Shown: one piece after another, positions 45,575-56,005 of the stretch
Position numbering within the stretch: position 1 is the stretch's first letter
Layout: each line of letters begins with the position of its first letter
Source of the DNA: Azospirillum melinis
GTDB lineage: Bacteria > Pseudomonadota > Alphaproteobacteria > Azospirillales > Azospirillaceae
DNA length: 64,000 nt
Direction: 5' to 3'
NCBI RefSeq assembly: GCF_013340935.1
Contig: NZ_WHOS01000031.1
Span: forward strand, 1-64,000
Notes under the pieces: generated by a model
The model's input: only the letters and a program-made list of their open reading frames with translations
The model's database searches: none
Told to the model about the DNA's origin: nothing
Position numbers and translations under genes: made by a program

Positions 45575-48500
45575 ATGGCTGATTTCCCCGGCATGATGGT
45601 ACCGGTCGGTGCGGACGACTCTGGCCTGCGGCGGGTGCTGTCGCAGGCGGAAGCCCGCGTCGACCAGTTCGCCGGCCGCGTCGACGGCTCCGTGCGGCGA
45701 GCATCCTCCAGCTTCGATGCGCTGGGCAGCGCCGCCGGCCGCGTCGCCGGCGTGGTCGCCGGCATCGGGCTGGCGCAGGGGGCCGGCGAGGCGATCAAAG
45801 CGGCCGACGCCTGGAGTCTGTCCGCCTCGAAAATCGCGCTTTATGCCGGCGCCGGCGAAAAGGCGGTGGCGGTTCAGGAGCAGCTGTTCCAGGCCGCCCA
45901 GCGCGCCCGTTCGGCCATGGAACCGACGGTCGGGCTCTACACCTCGCTGGCCGATGCCGCCCTCACCATGGGCAAGTCCCAGGGGCAGGTGATCCGGCTG
46001 ACCGAGACCATCTCCAAGACCTTCAAGATCTCGGGCACCGAGGCCGGCACCGCCGCCGGCGCCCTGGTGCAGCTGTCGCAGGCGATGGCCAGCGGGGTGC
46101 TGCGCGGCGACGAGTTCAACAGCGTCATGGAGGCGTCCCCACGCTTGGCCAAGGCCCTGGCCGATGGGCTGGGCGTGCCGCGGGGCGCCCTGAAGTCGCT
46201 GGCCGAGCAGGGGGCTCTGACCGCCGACAAGGTGGTGAATGCGCTGCTGAAGCAGAGCACCGCCATCGACACCGAGTTCGGCCACATCGCCACCACGGTG
46301 TCCGACAGCCTGACGGTGCTGGCCAACACCGCCCAGCGCCAGATCGGCCAAATGAACCAGGCGGTGGGGCTGACCGCCGGCATTTCGTCCGGCATCCTGG
46401 TGCTGGCCGACAACCTCGATGCGGTGACCAAGGCCGCCGGCGGTGCCGCCCTGGCGCTGGGCGCCATCGCCACGGCGCGCATGATGCCGACCGGCATTGC
46501 CGCGGTTACCCAGGCCATCGATGACCAGCGGGTTGCCCTCTATGCCAAGGCGGTGGCCACGGCCGAGGCGGCCAATGCCGAGAAGCTGGCAGCAGCGCAG
46601 AACCTGATCCGGGCGCAGACGGCGCGGGTCGCCACGGTTGCGACGGTCCAGGCGGCCGAGGCGGAGTTCGCGGCCAAGGCCGCCGCCGCGAGCGGAGCGG
46701 CAACCACGCTGGCATCGGCCGAGTCGGCGCTGACGTCGGCCCGGGCCAAGACGGCGCTCACCACCAACGTCTATGTGCTGTCGCGTGCCCTTGCGGCCGA
46801 GCGCGACGCCGAGGCCACCGTGGTGATGGCGCGCGAGGCCTCGATTGCCGCCGACGCCGAAAAGATGGCCTCGCTGGCCCGGCTGCGCGCCGCCCAGCTC
46901 GCCACCGCCGCGGCCGGCGAAGCGGTGGTCGTGGCGGACGCCCACCTCACCACCATGGCGGTGAGCGCCAATGCAGCGAGCGTCGCCCTGGCGCAGCGCG
47001 CCTCGCTGCTGACCACGGCGTGGAACGGGGTGAAGGCCGCCGGCGCCGGCATGCTCGGGGTGGTCGGCGGACCGTGGGGGGCGGCATTGCTGGCCGGCGC
47101 CGCGGCGGTGGCGGTCTTCGCCACCCGCACCACGGCGGCCGAAGACGCGGCCGACAGTTTCGAGCACGCGCAACGCGCCGCCCAGGACGCGGTGAAGGAC
47201 TCGGCCGCGGACGTCGAGCAGCTGGCCATCCAGTACGGGCACCTGTCCGACAGCATGCGGGCGGTGACCCGCATCAAGCTGGACGAGGCCCTGGCCGAGC
47301 AGGCCAAGGCGATCGCCGCCCAGCGCAGCGCCGCGTCGGCAGCGGTCTACCGCCCGGATTCGGTGGCGCGGCCGGTGTCGGGCGACTGGAACGTCTCCAC
47401 CGACAGCGCCAGCTCGGCCCGCGTCTACGAGCAGATGGGGCTGGCGGCCGACCGGGTGGACCGGCTGCGCATCGCGTTCCAGGCCTTCCGTTCGGCCGCG
47501 GCCGACGATCCGGAGGCGATCGCCAACCTGGTACGCGTGCTGGACGAGGTCGGGCGCAACGCCGGCGCCGCCGGCAAGCCGCTGCTGGATCTGGCGCAGC
47601 GTCTGGCCGATCCGGCGACCAAGGCGGAAGCCGCGTCCAGGACGGCGAAGGAGCTGGCCGCCCGGCTGGCGTTGCTGACCAACCCGGCGGACGAGGCGGC
47701 CAAGGCGGTGCTCGCCGCCGGCCAGACCGCCGACACCGCCGCCTCGCGCTTCGCCGGGCTGGGCTCTGCTGTGGGTGGCGTGGCCTCCAAGCTGGCCGAG
47801 CTTGGGGCCAAGAGCTGGACCCTGTCGCTGCCCGAAGGGCTGGAGCGGCGGGTCGGGGAGATGGTCGGGCCGCCGCCCGAGCAGAAAACCCCCGTCGTCA
47901 CCGGCCTGCAGGATCGCGGCCGGTCCTCCGACGACACCGCCTATCAGACCTGGGACGCCCAGCGCGACGTCGTGCGCGGCCGGCTGAAGAGCCAGATCGT
48001 CCCGGCGGAGTCGGCGGAAGTGGTACGGCTGCTGAAACTGGAGGCCGACGCCACCGAAAAGCTGGCCCGGGCGCGGGCATCGGGCAACCCGGCGACGATC
48101 AAGGCGGCCGAGGTCGAAGTGGAGGTGGCCAAGCGGCTGCGCGAGGGCCTCGACCCGGCGCAGGAGGGCAGCACCCGCACCCAGCTGCTGCGCAAGGCGC
48201 GGGCCGAGCTGGCCGGCGAGGTGGGCGCCCAGGTCACCCAGCTCACCATGGACGTCGCCGCCCAGCAGCGGCTGACCGCTGCCGCCGGCAAGGGCGAGGC
48301 TGCCCAGCGCGTGGCTGCTGCTGCCAACCGCGTGGCGGCGGCCGGACTGAAGGGCTACGGCGAGGCCGCCGCGGCGGCCGAGGCGCGGGTGGAGGCGCTG
48401 ACCGTCCAGCAGCTGCGCAAGGACGCCGACCAGCCGATCCAGGACCGCATCCGCTCGGCTCGGGCGCTGATGGACGCCTACGAACTGGGGCCGAAGGCGG

Positions 48501-51500
48501 TCAAGGCGGCCGAGGTGGCCGAACAGGCCCACACGCTGGCGCTGAAGGAAGGGGAAGAAGGCACCCAGCGCTACAATGAGGCCAAGGCCCATTACGTCGA
48601 GTTGCTGACCCAGGCGCAGCAGCTGGAGTCGGCCGCGGCGGCCGGGCCGATGCTTCAGCAGCAGCGCGACCAGCTGGAGCTGGGGCAGAAGCAGCTGCAA
48701 TTGATCGGTGCGTCGGCCGAACAGCGCGCGGTGGAGCTGGCGCGCACCCAGGCCCTGATCGACCTGCGCGACCGCAACATCGACGCCGCCAGCCGGGAGG
48801 GGCAGGCCTATCTGGCCAACGCCGAAGCGCTCGCCCGGCAGAACTTGGCGCTGGAGCGAACCAACGCCGCCTACCAGGAGCTGGAGCAGTTCGGCGACCG
48901 CAGCTTCGACGCCATCCTGCAGAAGCTGTCTGCCGCCGGCAAGTCGACGATGTCCTGGGCCGACGCCATCGGCACCGTCAGCGTGGAGTTGCAGCAACTC
49001 GCGCTGAAGATGGCGGTCATCAACCCGATCAAGAATTGGGTGATGGGCAGCAACCTGCCCACATTGTTCGACCTGTTCGGCGGCGGCAGCGGGCAAACGG
49101 GACAGTCGCAGGGCAGCGGCCTGACCGGCAGCCTGACCAACACCGCTTTGTCGAAGGGCGCCGGCTGGGCGATGGACAAGCTCGGCATCGGTGGGTCCGG
49201 CGGCATCAGCGGCCTGATCGACAGCTTTGGCTACAGCACCCTCGGCATCGGAACGGTCGGCGGATGGGCTGCCGCCGCCCCTGCCAGCGTCACGGCGGCA
49301 ACTGCGGCTCCCATCACCGGGGCAGCGAGTGCCAATGCGGCGACTGGCGTAGCGGCAGCAGGCAACACAGCAGCGGCCAACACACTCTACACCGGCTCCG
49401 CGAGCGGCGTATCCGGGGCTGGCATCACCGGCGGCCTGTCGGCCTATCTGGGTGCGGCGGGTGCCGGTGCCTTCGGCGGCGCCATCGGCGGCATGCTCGG
49501 CACTGCCACCAATTCCAAGGCGGTGGGTGGCCTGTCCGGCGCGGCATTGGGCGCCGGTGCGTCGGCACTCGCCGCCTACATGGGCTTGGGCGCCATCGGC
49601 GGGCCGGTCGGGCTGGCGATCGGCGCGGTGGTCGGTGGCATCATGGGCATGCTAAGCACCCAGAAGGCCACCGTCGGTCCCAACAGCTCGGGCAACATCG
49701 TCCTGAACGGCAAGGGTGGGTTCCGCACCGACACCGCCCTGGCGGACAACGGCGCCGACGCTGGCCAGATGCAGCAGGTGACCGACGCCGTTGCAGCGTC
49801 GATGAACGCCATCGTGTCGGGGATCGGCGGCAAGCTGACCGGTGGCGACGGTGCAAACACGGCGCTCATTCAGCAGTTTGCCAAGGACGGCAAGTGGTAC
49901 GTCACCCCGACCGTGGGGGACAAGGCCGGGCAGAAGACCGCGTTCACCGACCAGAACGAGGCCATCGCCTTCTACATGCGCGAAAGCCTGAAGGGGCTGA
50001 TCGGCACTGGCCAGCTGACCGGCGTCAACGATGACGTGAAGACGGCGCTGAGCACCTCCAAGGCGACCAAGGCCGAGGATCTGGCCAACGACCTGGGCTT
50101 CGCCGCCGGCTTTCGTCAGCAGCTCGACGTGATGAACGCCAGCCTGGATCCGACGAACAACCTGCTGAAGACCTTCACCGAGAACGCCAAGGCGATCGGC
50201 GACCAGGTCAAGACCAACATCACCGATTGGCGGAGCAAGGCCAGCGAGCTGGGGTTGGCGACCGAGACCGAGTTGACCGCCGCCGCCCGCAAGGGCATCG
50301 AGGCGATGATGGGTCTCGGCCCGGCCACCAAGCCGCTGGTGGGCATGGCCGCGGCCACCAAGCAGGCCGAGATCGAGTTCGAGCAGTTCCGGCCGGCGCT
50401 GCTGTCGCTGGGTTACACCACCGGCGAGGTGGCCGAGCTGGCGGCGCGCTACACCAAGAAGCTGCAGGACAGATACGCCGACGCGGTGGCCTATGTTCAG
50501 CGGCAGGGCGCGGTCGCCATCGAGGCGTTGATCGACCCCAACGTCAAGTCCAGCGCGTTGGACCGGCTGCAGGGGCTAGGCCTCGACCGGACCGACTCCG
50601 CCATCAAGGGGTTGGCCGGCGTCATCGACGGGGTGGAGAAGGCGGCATCCGGCGGCACGCTGACCATCGAGGCGGAGCGGGCGGCGCTGGGCCGGTTGAA
50701 TGGGGCGCTCTACGACGGCACCGTCACCGGCGACCAGTACACCGCCATGGTGGGGTACCTGACCCAGGCGTGGCAGGACAGCGCCGACGCCGCCCAGACG
50801 GCGGCCGAAAAGGCCAAGGCGCTTTCCGCTTACCAGACCGACATCGTCAGCCGGATGGTTGCGGCGCTCGGCAACAGCCGCGGCGCCGGGCTGATCGCGC
50901 TGGACGCCCAGCAGGCGGCAGCCCTGGCCGATGCCAAGGCGGCCGGCTACGACACCACCCAGCTGCGCCTGGTGCAGGCGGCCGAGCGGGCGAGCCAAGC
51001 CTTCACCCTGGCACAGCAGGACCTGCTGGACGCCTACGACCGCGAGATCGCCGCCAAGCAGGAGGTGGTCGACTCCATCCAGTCCGGCGCCATCGCCCTG
51101 CTGCAGGCCGCCCAGCAGTTCAAGGATGCCCGCGCCGCCCTGCGCGAGGGCGACGACTCGCCGTTGGCACCGCGCCAGAAGATCCAGGAGGCAAGCGACC
51201 GCTTCGACGCCGCCTATGCGGTGCTAAAGGACAGCGGCTCGACCGATGCCGACAAGGACACCGCCCGGCAGACCCTGCTGCAGGTCGGCCCCACCCTGGT
51301 GGCGCTGGAGAAGGCGGCCAGCGGCGGCACCGCGTCGGTGCTGTTCGACAAGGTGGACAAGGTCTTCGCCGAGCTGGGCGACACCGGCGGGCTGAGCCTC
51401 GATACCGCCACCCAGGACCTGCAGGTGGCGCAGGACCAGCTGAAGGAGCTGCAGAAGGCCCGGGCCGAGGCCGCGGCGATCGGGCAGCGGCAACTCGGCA

Positions 51501-52369
51501 GCCTGTCCAGCCTGCGCGACGTCATGGACCAGTCTTACGCCGTCTGGCAGGCGGCGCTGACACCGCTGATGACGCTGACCGGCAGCAACGACAACCGGCC
51601 GCACTACAGCGCGCCGGCGCCAGTGCAGTCGGCCTGGGATGGCCTGTCGGCCGAGCAGCAGCACGGCATCGCCCGCGCCATGGGCTGGGGCGGCCAGCTG
51701 GACGAGGCCTTCAACATCTGGCTGGCCACCTCGACCCAGCGGGCCACGACCTTCGGCGCCGATGTCACCGCCATCGCCGGCGGGGCACGCTATGGCGCAC
51801 CGGACGACGTCGGCCGCGCCTGGGACGCGCTGACCCAGGCGCAGCAGCTCGCCGCCGTCCGCGCCGCCGGTTACGACGGCGGACTCGACAGCGGGCTGAA
51901 CGCCTGGGTGAAGCTGGGGCACCAGTCCGCCTTCGAGGCGGCGGTGCGGGCGCAGGCACACGGTGCCGGCATCCCGGGCTTTGCCACCGGCACCCTGGCC
52001 ACGCCGCCGGGTGCCGTGTGGGTGGGGGAACGCGGGCCGGAGCTGCTGTGGCAGGGCGGCGGGGCGGCGGTGGCATCCAGCGCCGACAGCCTGCGGATTG
52101 CGTCGGCCTTCGACGCGGCGGTGAACGGCCTTCCTGCGCCGGCACCGATGGTCTCCTTCCGCCGCCCCGACCTCGACGCCGGCGGCGCCGGTGTGGCCGA
52201 GCTGCTGGAGGCGGTGGAGGGCCTGCGCGACGAGGTCCGCGCCATCGGCCGCGATGCCCTCACCCAGCGCGCCCGTATCGGTGCCGATGCCGCCGCCCTG
52301 CTGGCCCGCGTCGAGGCGGCCACCAGCGACCTGCCCCGCAAACTCGCCAACACCCGGAGGGCCGCCTGA
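45575..52369 (+). CDS. tape measure protein
   Basis: A 2264-residue tail protein, the largest gene here. The N-terminal 300 residues match the tape-measure domain (RLTETISKTFKISGTEAGTA, LVQLSQAMASGVLRGDEFNS). Long Ala-rich coiled regions follow. A Gly/Ala-rich hydrophobic stretch lies near residues 1280-1370 (AYLGAAGAGAFGGAIGGMLG), likely membrane-active at DNA entry. The C-terminal part has GFATGTLATPPGAVWVGERG, common in tape measures. At about 0.15 nm per residue the tail would be near 340 nm. CCGGAG precedes the start. Confidence 0.95.
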   Translation: MADFPGMMVPVGADDSGLRRVLSQAEARVDQFAGRVDGSVRRASSSFDALGSAAGRVAGVVAGIGLAQGAGEAIKAADAWSLSASKIALYAGAGEKAVAVQEQLFQAAQRARSAMEPTVGLYTSLADAALTMGKSQGQVIRLTETISKTFKISGTEAGTAAGALVQLSQAMASGVLRGDEFNSVMEASPRLAKALADGLGVPRGALKSLAEQGALTADKVVNALLKQSTAIDTEFGHIATTVSDSLTVLANTAQRQIGQMNQAVGLTAGISSGILVLADNLDAVTKAAGGAALALGAIATARMMPTGIAAVTQAIDDQRVALYAKAVATAEAANAEKLAAAQNLIRAQTARVATVATVQAAEAEFAAKAAAASGAATTLASAESALTSARAKTALTTNVYVLSRALAAERDAEATVVMAREASIAADAEKMASLARLRAAQLATAAAGEAVVVADAHLTTMAVSANAASVALAQRASLLTTAWNGVKAAGAGMLGVVGGPWGAALLAGAAAVAVFATRTTAAEDAADSFEHAQRAAQDAVKDSAADVEQLAIQYGHLSDSMRAVTRIKLDEALAEQAKAIAAQRSAASAAVYRPDSVARPVSGDWNVSTDSASSARVYEQMGLAADRVDRLRIAFQAFRSAAADDPEAIANLVRVLDEVGRNAGAAGKPLLDLAQRLADPATKAEAASRTAKELAARLALLTNPADEAAKAVLAAGQTADTAASRFAGLGSAVGGVASKLAELGAKSWTLSLPEGLERRVGEMVGPPPEQKTPVVTGLQDRGRSSDDTAYQTWDAQRDVVRGRLKSQIVPAESAEVVRLLKLEADATEKLARARASGNPATIKAAEVEVEVAKRLREGLDPAQEGSTRTQLLRKARAELAGEVGAQVTQLTMDVAAQQRLTAAAGKGEAAQRVAAAANRVAAAGLKGYGEAAAAAEARVEALTVQQLRKDADQPIQDRIRSARALMDAYELGPKAVKAAEVAEQAHTLALKEGEEGTQRYNEAKAHYVELLTQAQQLESAAAAGPMLQQQRDQLELGQKQLQLIGASAEQRAVELARTQALIDLRDRNIDAASREGQAYLANAEALARQNLALERTNAAYQELEQFGDRSFDAILQKLSAAGKSTMSWADAIGTVSVELQQLALKMAVINPIKNWVMGSNLPTLFDLFGGGSGQTGQSQGSGLTGSLTNTALSKGAGWAMDKLGIGGSGGISGLIDSFGYSTLGIGTVGGWAAAAPASVTAATAAPITGAASANAATGVAAAGNTAAANTLYTGSASGVSGAGITGGLSAYLGAAGAGAFGGAIGGMLGTATNSKAVGGLSGAALGAGASALAAYMGLGAIGGPVGLAIGAVVGGIMGMLSTQKATVGPNSSGNIVLNGKGGFRTDTALADNGADAGQMQQVTDAVAASMNAIVSGIGGKLTGGDGANTALIQQFAKDGKWYVTPTVGDKAGQKTAFTDQNEAIAFYMRESLKGLIGTGQLTGVNDDVKTALSTSKATKAEDLANDLGFAAGFRQQLDVMNASLDPTNNLLKTFTENAKAIGDQVKTNITDWRSKASELGLATETELTAAARKGIEAMMGLGPATKPLVGMAAATKQAEIEFEQFRPALLSLGYTTGEVAELAARYTKKLQDRYADAVAYVQRQGAVAIEALIDPNVKSSALDRLQGLGLDRTDSAIKGLAGVIDGVEKAASGGTLTIEAERAALGRLNGALYDGTVTGDQYTAMVGYLTQAWQDSADAAQTAAEKAKALSAYQTDIVSRMVAALGNSRGAGLIALDAQQAAALADAKAAGYDTTQLRLVQAAERASQAFTLAQQDLLDAYDREIAAKQEVVDSIQSGAIALLQAAQQFKDARAALREGDDSPLAPRQKIQEASDRFDAAYAVLKDSGSTDADKDTARQTLLQVGPTLVALEKAASGGTASVLFDKVDKVFAELGDTGGLSLDTATQDLQVAQDQLKELQKARAEAAAIGQRQLGSLSSLRDVMDQSYAVWQAALTPLMTLTGSNDNRPHYSAPAPVQSAWDGLSAEQQHGIARAMGWGGQLDEAFNIWLATSTQRATTFGADVTAIAGGARYGAPDDVGRAWDALTQAQQLAAVRAAGYDGGLDSGLNAWVKLGHQSAFEAAVRAQAHGAGIPGFATGTLATPPGAVWVGERGPELLWQGGGAAVASSADSLRIASAFDAAVNGLPAPAPMVSFRRPDLDAGGAGVAELLEAVEGLRDEVRAIGRDALTQRARIGADAAALLARVEAATSDLPRKLANTRRAA

Positions 52370-53943
52370 TGAAGGTGCGTCTTGTCGACCTGACCCTGTT
52401 CCACCGCCCCAGCGGCCACCGCCACCGGCTGCCGCTGGCCACCTTCCCCGGCTACCAGTCCGGCCCGGCCGACAGCCCGCCGAACGTCACCTGGCTGCCG
52501 CTGGTGACCGCCGGCGCCGACGCGTCGGTGTCGATCGGCAGCCTGGGCGCCGCCGACGGGCAGGCCGAGCTGCGGATCGGCGATCTGGTGCTGCGCAACG
52601 AGACCTCGCGCAACCCGGGACAGCGCTTCGCCACCGTGCAGGACCTCGACACCGGCGCCTGGCTGCGCCTCGCCCTCGATGACCGGCCGCTCAACCTGCT
52701 GCTGACCGGCGACTATGTCATCCAGGCGGTGACCGAACGGGAGATCGAGGACGGGGCGCCGCTGGCCGAGGCTGTGACCATCTGGACCGCCCGGGTCGGT
52801 CAGCCCAAGCCCAAGCGCACCGAGATCGCCCTGCCGATCTACGACTCCCGCCTCGATTACGACACACCGATCCAGACCGAGCGCTACAAGGGCACCGGCA
52901 GCTATGAAGGGCCGGCCGAGCTGAAGGACACGCTGAAGGAGCTGCCGCTCGGGCACTGCCCGATGGCGCGGCCGACCTATCTCGGCATCATCGACGGCTT
53001 CCACCGCTGGTCTGTCGGCGGCGGCAAGCCGGTGCAGGACGTGCCGCGGGGCTGGTCTTCCGGTGTCGGGGTGGCAAAGCAGAGCGGCGCCACGCCGGCG
53101 GACAACGCACACTTCACGGTCGACCTCGCCAGCGGGATCGTCACCACCACGGTGAAATATGCCGACTTCCGCGTCGAGGTGCTGGGCCGCAAGTTCGCCG
53201 GCGTCTACCGCCGCACCATCGGGGAGCTGATCGCCGCTTTGGCCACCGGCGCCGGGCTGGCCAGCACGGTGGACAGCGCCGGCATGGACGCCATCCCGCG
53301 CACGGTGGGGCTCTTCCTCGCCGCCGGCGACAGCACCACCCATGCCGCCGCCTATGCCAAGTTCGTCGGCAGCGTGCCGCGCGGCGGCTGGTATGTCGGC
53401 ACCGCCGGCCAGCTGGTGGTGACGCGGGTTCCCCGCCCGACCGCGGCGGCGGCGGTCCAGGCCTACAGCAGCGCCGCCGGCACCACCACGGGCCTGCAGT
53501 ATGTCGAGGGCCAGCACAACCCGCCGGCCAAACAGGTGGTGCTGCGCTGCGCCCACAACCCCAGCCCCTCCAGCAGCGCCGCTACCGACGCCACCGCGGC
53601 CGACGCCACCCGCTGGGCCCAGGAGTGGGTCGAGGTGCCGTCTGCAGTGGACGACGAGATCGCCGCGGCCTGGGGCAGCGCGGCCAAGGTGGCCACCGTC
53701 GAGACCGCTCTGACCTTCAGCACCGATGCCGCGGCCGAGCTGCCGGCCTGGGTGGCCGAGCTGTCGGCGCCGCCGACCCTCTACGAGCTGCCGGCGCTGG
53801 ACGGGGCGCCCGGCGTCTGGATCGGCGACACCGTGACGGTGGAGGACGACATCGCCGGCTTTGCCGAAGGGGCGCCGGTGGTGGTCTATGGCCGGACCAT
53901 CGCCGACCGCACCGGCGGCGCTACCCTCTACGTGGCACGGTGA
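52369..53943 (+). CDS. tail tip/baseplate protein
   Basis: A 524-residue protein starting on the tape-measure stop (TGATG). It opens with a beta-rich region (MKVRLVDLTLFHRPSGHRHR) and has a middle domain (IYDSRLDYDTPIQTERYKGT). The family is not named with certainty; the position equals that of the lambda M-L-K-I tail tip genes, none of which I can identify individually. Probably part of the tail tip that contacts the tape measure. Confidence 0.65.
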   Translation: MKVRLVDLTLFHRPSGHRHRLPLATFPGYQSGPADSPPNVTWLPLVTAGADASVSIGSLGAADGQAELRIGDLVLRNETSRNPGQRFATVQDLDTGAWLRLALDDRPLNLLLTGDYVIQAVTEREIEDGAPLAEAVTIWTARVGQPKPKRTEIALPIYDSRLDYDTPIQTERYKGTGSYEGPAELKDTLKELPLGHCPMARPTYLGIIDGFHRWSVGGGKPVQDVPRGWSSGVGVAKQSGATPADNAHFTVDLASGIVTTTVKYADFRVEVLGRKFAGVYRRTIGELIAALATGAGLASTVDSAGMDAIPRTVGLFLAAGDSTTHAAAYAKFVGSVPRGGWYVGTAGQLVVTRVPRPTAAAAVQAYSSAAGTTTGLQYVEGQHNPPAKQVVLRCAHNPSPSSSAATDATAADATRWAQEWVEVPSAVDDEIAAAWGSAAKVATVETALTFSTDAAAELPAWVAELSAPPTLYELPALDGAPGVWIGDTVTVEDDIAGFAEGAPVVVYGRTIADRTGGATLYVAR

Positions 53944-53946
53944 GCC

Positions 53947-54858
53947 ATGGCCACCGGACTGTTGGCCCATATCAACGAGCTGTCGGAACAGGATTGCGCA
54001 ATCACCGGCACGGCTGCCGACTGGGCGGCAACGGCGCCGCTCGATGCGCTGAAGACGCTGCCGCTTGTGGATGCCGCGGTGTCCACCCGGATCGGCACCC
54101 GGGACGAACCGGTGGTGCTGGAGTGGGAGTGGGAGCGGCCGGTCGACCTGACCTATGCCGGGCTCTACCGCACCAACCTGTGGAAGACCGGCCGCATCCG
54201 GCTGGAGGCCTTCAAGACCAGCGCCCGGACCGCGCTGGCCTTCACCACCCAGCATGCCAGCGGCATCGACCGCCTGGTGCTGCCCGGGCTCTACGATCCG
54301 AAGACCCTGCGCTTCGGCGGGGAGAACACCGTGCTGGGCCAGCTGGGCGCGCGGGAGTTCCTGCGCTACCCGACGAACATCCATGTGACGATGCCGCTGT
54401 GCAGCGCGCAGGTGCTGCGCTGGACGATCTACGGCCCGGCCTACCGGGTGGCCGGCAGCCGCTACAGCACCACCGAACAGGCCTATCGCATCGGGTTCGG
54501 CTGGGCCGGCGACAGCCTGGCATTCGACCGCCATATCGGCGCGTCGGCCGAAGGCTACCGCCGCGGCGGCAAGGTGACCGAGCTGGCCGGCGGTGGTGTG
54601 GCGGTGGAGCCCGGCCGCGGCCGGCGCACCGCCACGCTGGACCGCACGGTCAACGAGGCCGGCGACCGCGACCGCCTGTTCGACCTGGTCAACTTCCTCG
54701 ACGCCGACCGTCCGGCGGTGTGGCTGCCGGACACCGACAGCGCCTTCGACTGCTACCGCTACGGCGGGCTTTTCCAGGTCATTGAGGACTTCAGCCAGAA
54801 GTACCTGAACGACCTGCACAGCGCCGCCACGATTTCCCTTGGTGAGGTGACGACATGA
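53947..54858 (+). CDS. tail protein, probably tail-tip
   Basis: A 303-residue protein with many Trp, Tyr and Arg (VVLEWEWERPVDLTYAGLYR, RLFDLVNFLDADRPAVWLPD). No catalytic motif seen. It starts 3 bp after the previous stop and overlaps the fibre gene by ATGA, clearly one operon. The name rests on neighbourhood. Confidence 0.62.
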   Translation: MATGLLAHINELSEQDCAITGTAADWAATAPLDALKTLPLVDAAVSTRIGTRDEPVVLEWEWERPVDLTYAGLYRTNLWKTGRIRLEAFKTSARTALAFTTQHASGIDRLVLPGLYDPKTLRFGGENTVLGQLGAREFLRYPTNIHVTMPLCSAQVLRWTIYGPAYRVAGSRYSTTEQAYRIGFGWAGDSLAFDRHIGASAEGYRRGGKVTELAGGGVAVEPGRGRRTATLDRTVNEAGDRDRLFDLVNFLDADRPAVWLPDTDSAFDCYRYGGLFQVIEDFSQKYLNDLHSAATISLGEVTT

Positions 54859-56003
54859 CGACGTTGGCCAACATGCTGGCAGCGGCCCAGCGGCTGCTGA
54901 CCTACTACAACGGCGATGAGAAGACGGCGCAGAACCCGGGCGGCCTCACCGGTGTGGGTGGCATGGCCGACAACTGGGATCCCTGCATCCAGGACATCGG
55001 CACGGTGGGCACCGGCGTGGGCGATGCTCTGAGCGCGGCCTCCACCAGCGAGGGGAACGCCGCTGCATCCGCTTCCGCCGCGGCTGGCAGTGCCACTGCG
55101 GCCAATGCCTCCAAGGTCGCGGCGGCCACCAGCGCGGGCAACGCCGCGGGCTCGGCCACCGCTGCGGCCGGTAGTGCCTCGGCCGCATCCGGCAGTGCCA
55201 CTGCGGCCAACGCCTCCAAGCTGGCGGCGGCCACCAGCGAAGGCAACGCGGCAGGTTCCGCCACGACAGCAACGCAGCAGGCGGGAATCGCCACGACCAA
55301 GGCAGGGGAGGCTGCCGGTTCCGCGACGGCCGCAGCCGGGTCCGCATCGACCGCGACGACGAAGGCCGGCGAGGCTGCGGCGAGTGCGTCGGCAGCATCC
55401 ACCAGTGCCGGGAATGCGGTCACCAGCGCATCGGCGGCGGCGGCCTCTGCCGCTGCGGCGCAGACCTTCGACCCGGCGACCTATCTTGCGAAGGTCGGCG
55501 GTACGCTGACCGGTTGGCTGCAGACCTTTGCCGGGGTGGATACTGGCAACCTGGGCCTGCGGATCGGCGAGGCAACGAGCGGCTTCTACCGCTCGGCTGC
55601 CGGAGTGCTGGGCTTCGTGGTGTCCGGCGTCGAGGTATTCCGCACGGCGGCCAACGGTGTGCTGCACTTCTACAGGGGTATGACCGTGTCGGTGGTCACC
55701 CTGACCAATGCGGGCGGTGTGTTCACTCCGGACTGCGCAGCCGGGGTGGAGTTCGATTGTGGCACCATCTCCGCCGCGGCTGTCATCGGCAACCCGACCG
55801 GGGTGCCGGGGGCAGGCAAGGCGCAGCAAATCTCTATCAAGTGGACGCAGGACAACACGGGCGGCCGGGTGATGTCCTTCGGCGGCAACTGCGTCAATGT
55901 GGGCGGCACCTCTGCAAACACGGGTGCGGGAAAAACGAACTTCGCGGTTGGCAAAGTCTACAGCGACGGGAAGTTCTACTACAGCATCGTCAGGGGAGCC
56001 TGA
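54855..56003 (+). CDS. tail fibre with long Ala/Ser/Gly repeats
   Basis: A 382-residue fibre protein. After 50 residues, a stretch of about 140 residues repeats AGSATAANAS / AATSEGNAAGSA-type units, as in the shafts of side tail fibres, where such units form trimeric coils. The C-terminal 185 residues (GGTLTGWLQTFAGVDTGNLG, then GVEVFRTAANGVLHF) look like a beta-rich receptor or attachment region. The repeats are encoded by related DNA and may vary in number. Confidence 0.75.
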   Translation: MTTLANMLAAAQRLLTYYNGDEKTAQNPGGLTGVGGMADNWDPCIQDIGTVGTGVGDALSAASTSEGNAAASASAAAGSATAANASKVAAATSAGNAAGSATAAAGSASAASGSATAANASKLAAATSEGNAAGSATTATQQAGIATTKAGEAAGSATAAAGSASTATTKAGEAAASASAASTSAGNAVTSASAAAASAAAAQTFDPATYLAKVGGTLTGWLQTFAGVDTGNLGLRIGEATSGFYRSAAGVLGFVVSGVEVFRTAANGVLHFYRGMTVSVVTLTNAGGVFTPDCAAGVEFDCGTISAAAVIGNPTGVPGAGKAQQISIKWTQDNTGGRVMSFGGNCVNVGGTSANTGAGKTNFAVGKVYSDGKFYYSIVRGA

Positions 56004-56005
56004 GC

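Noticed and set aside
44723..49096. Very long minus-strand open frame (1457 codons) across the tail genes
   Set aside because: It is the antisense shadow of the tape measure and neighbours in high-GC DNA; the product is Gly/Arg/His/Gln-rich with no domain.
50227..52368. Long plus-strand frame joined upstream of the 52369 tail gene
   Set aside because: This part overlaps the tape measure in another frame and is Arg/Gly-rich; the real gene starts at the TGATG junction at 52369.
51871..54819. 982-codon minus-strand frame under the tail-tip genes
   Set aside because: Antisense shadow of three well-supported rightward genes.
54905..55423. Ala/Pro/Val-rich minus-strand ORF under the fibre repeats
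   Set aside because: Repeat DNA gives open frames on both strands; the plus-strand fibre is consistent with its neighbours.
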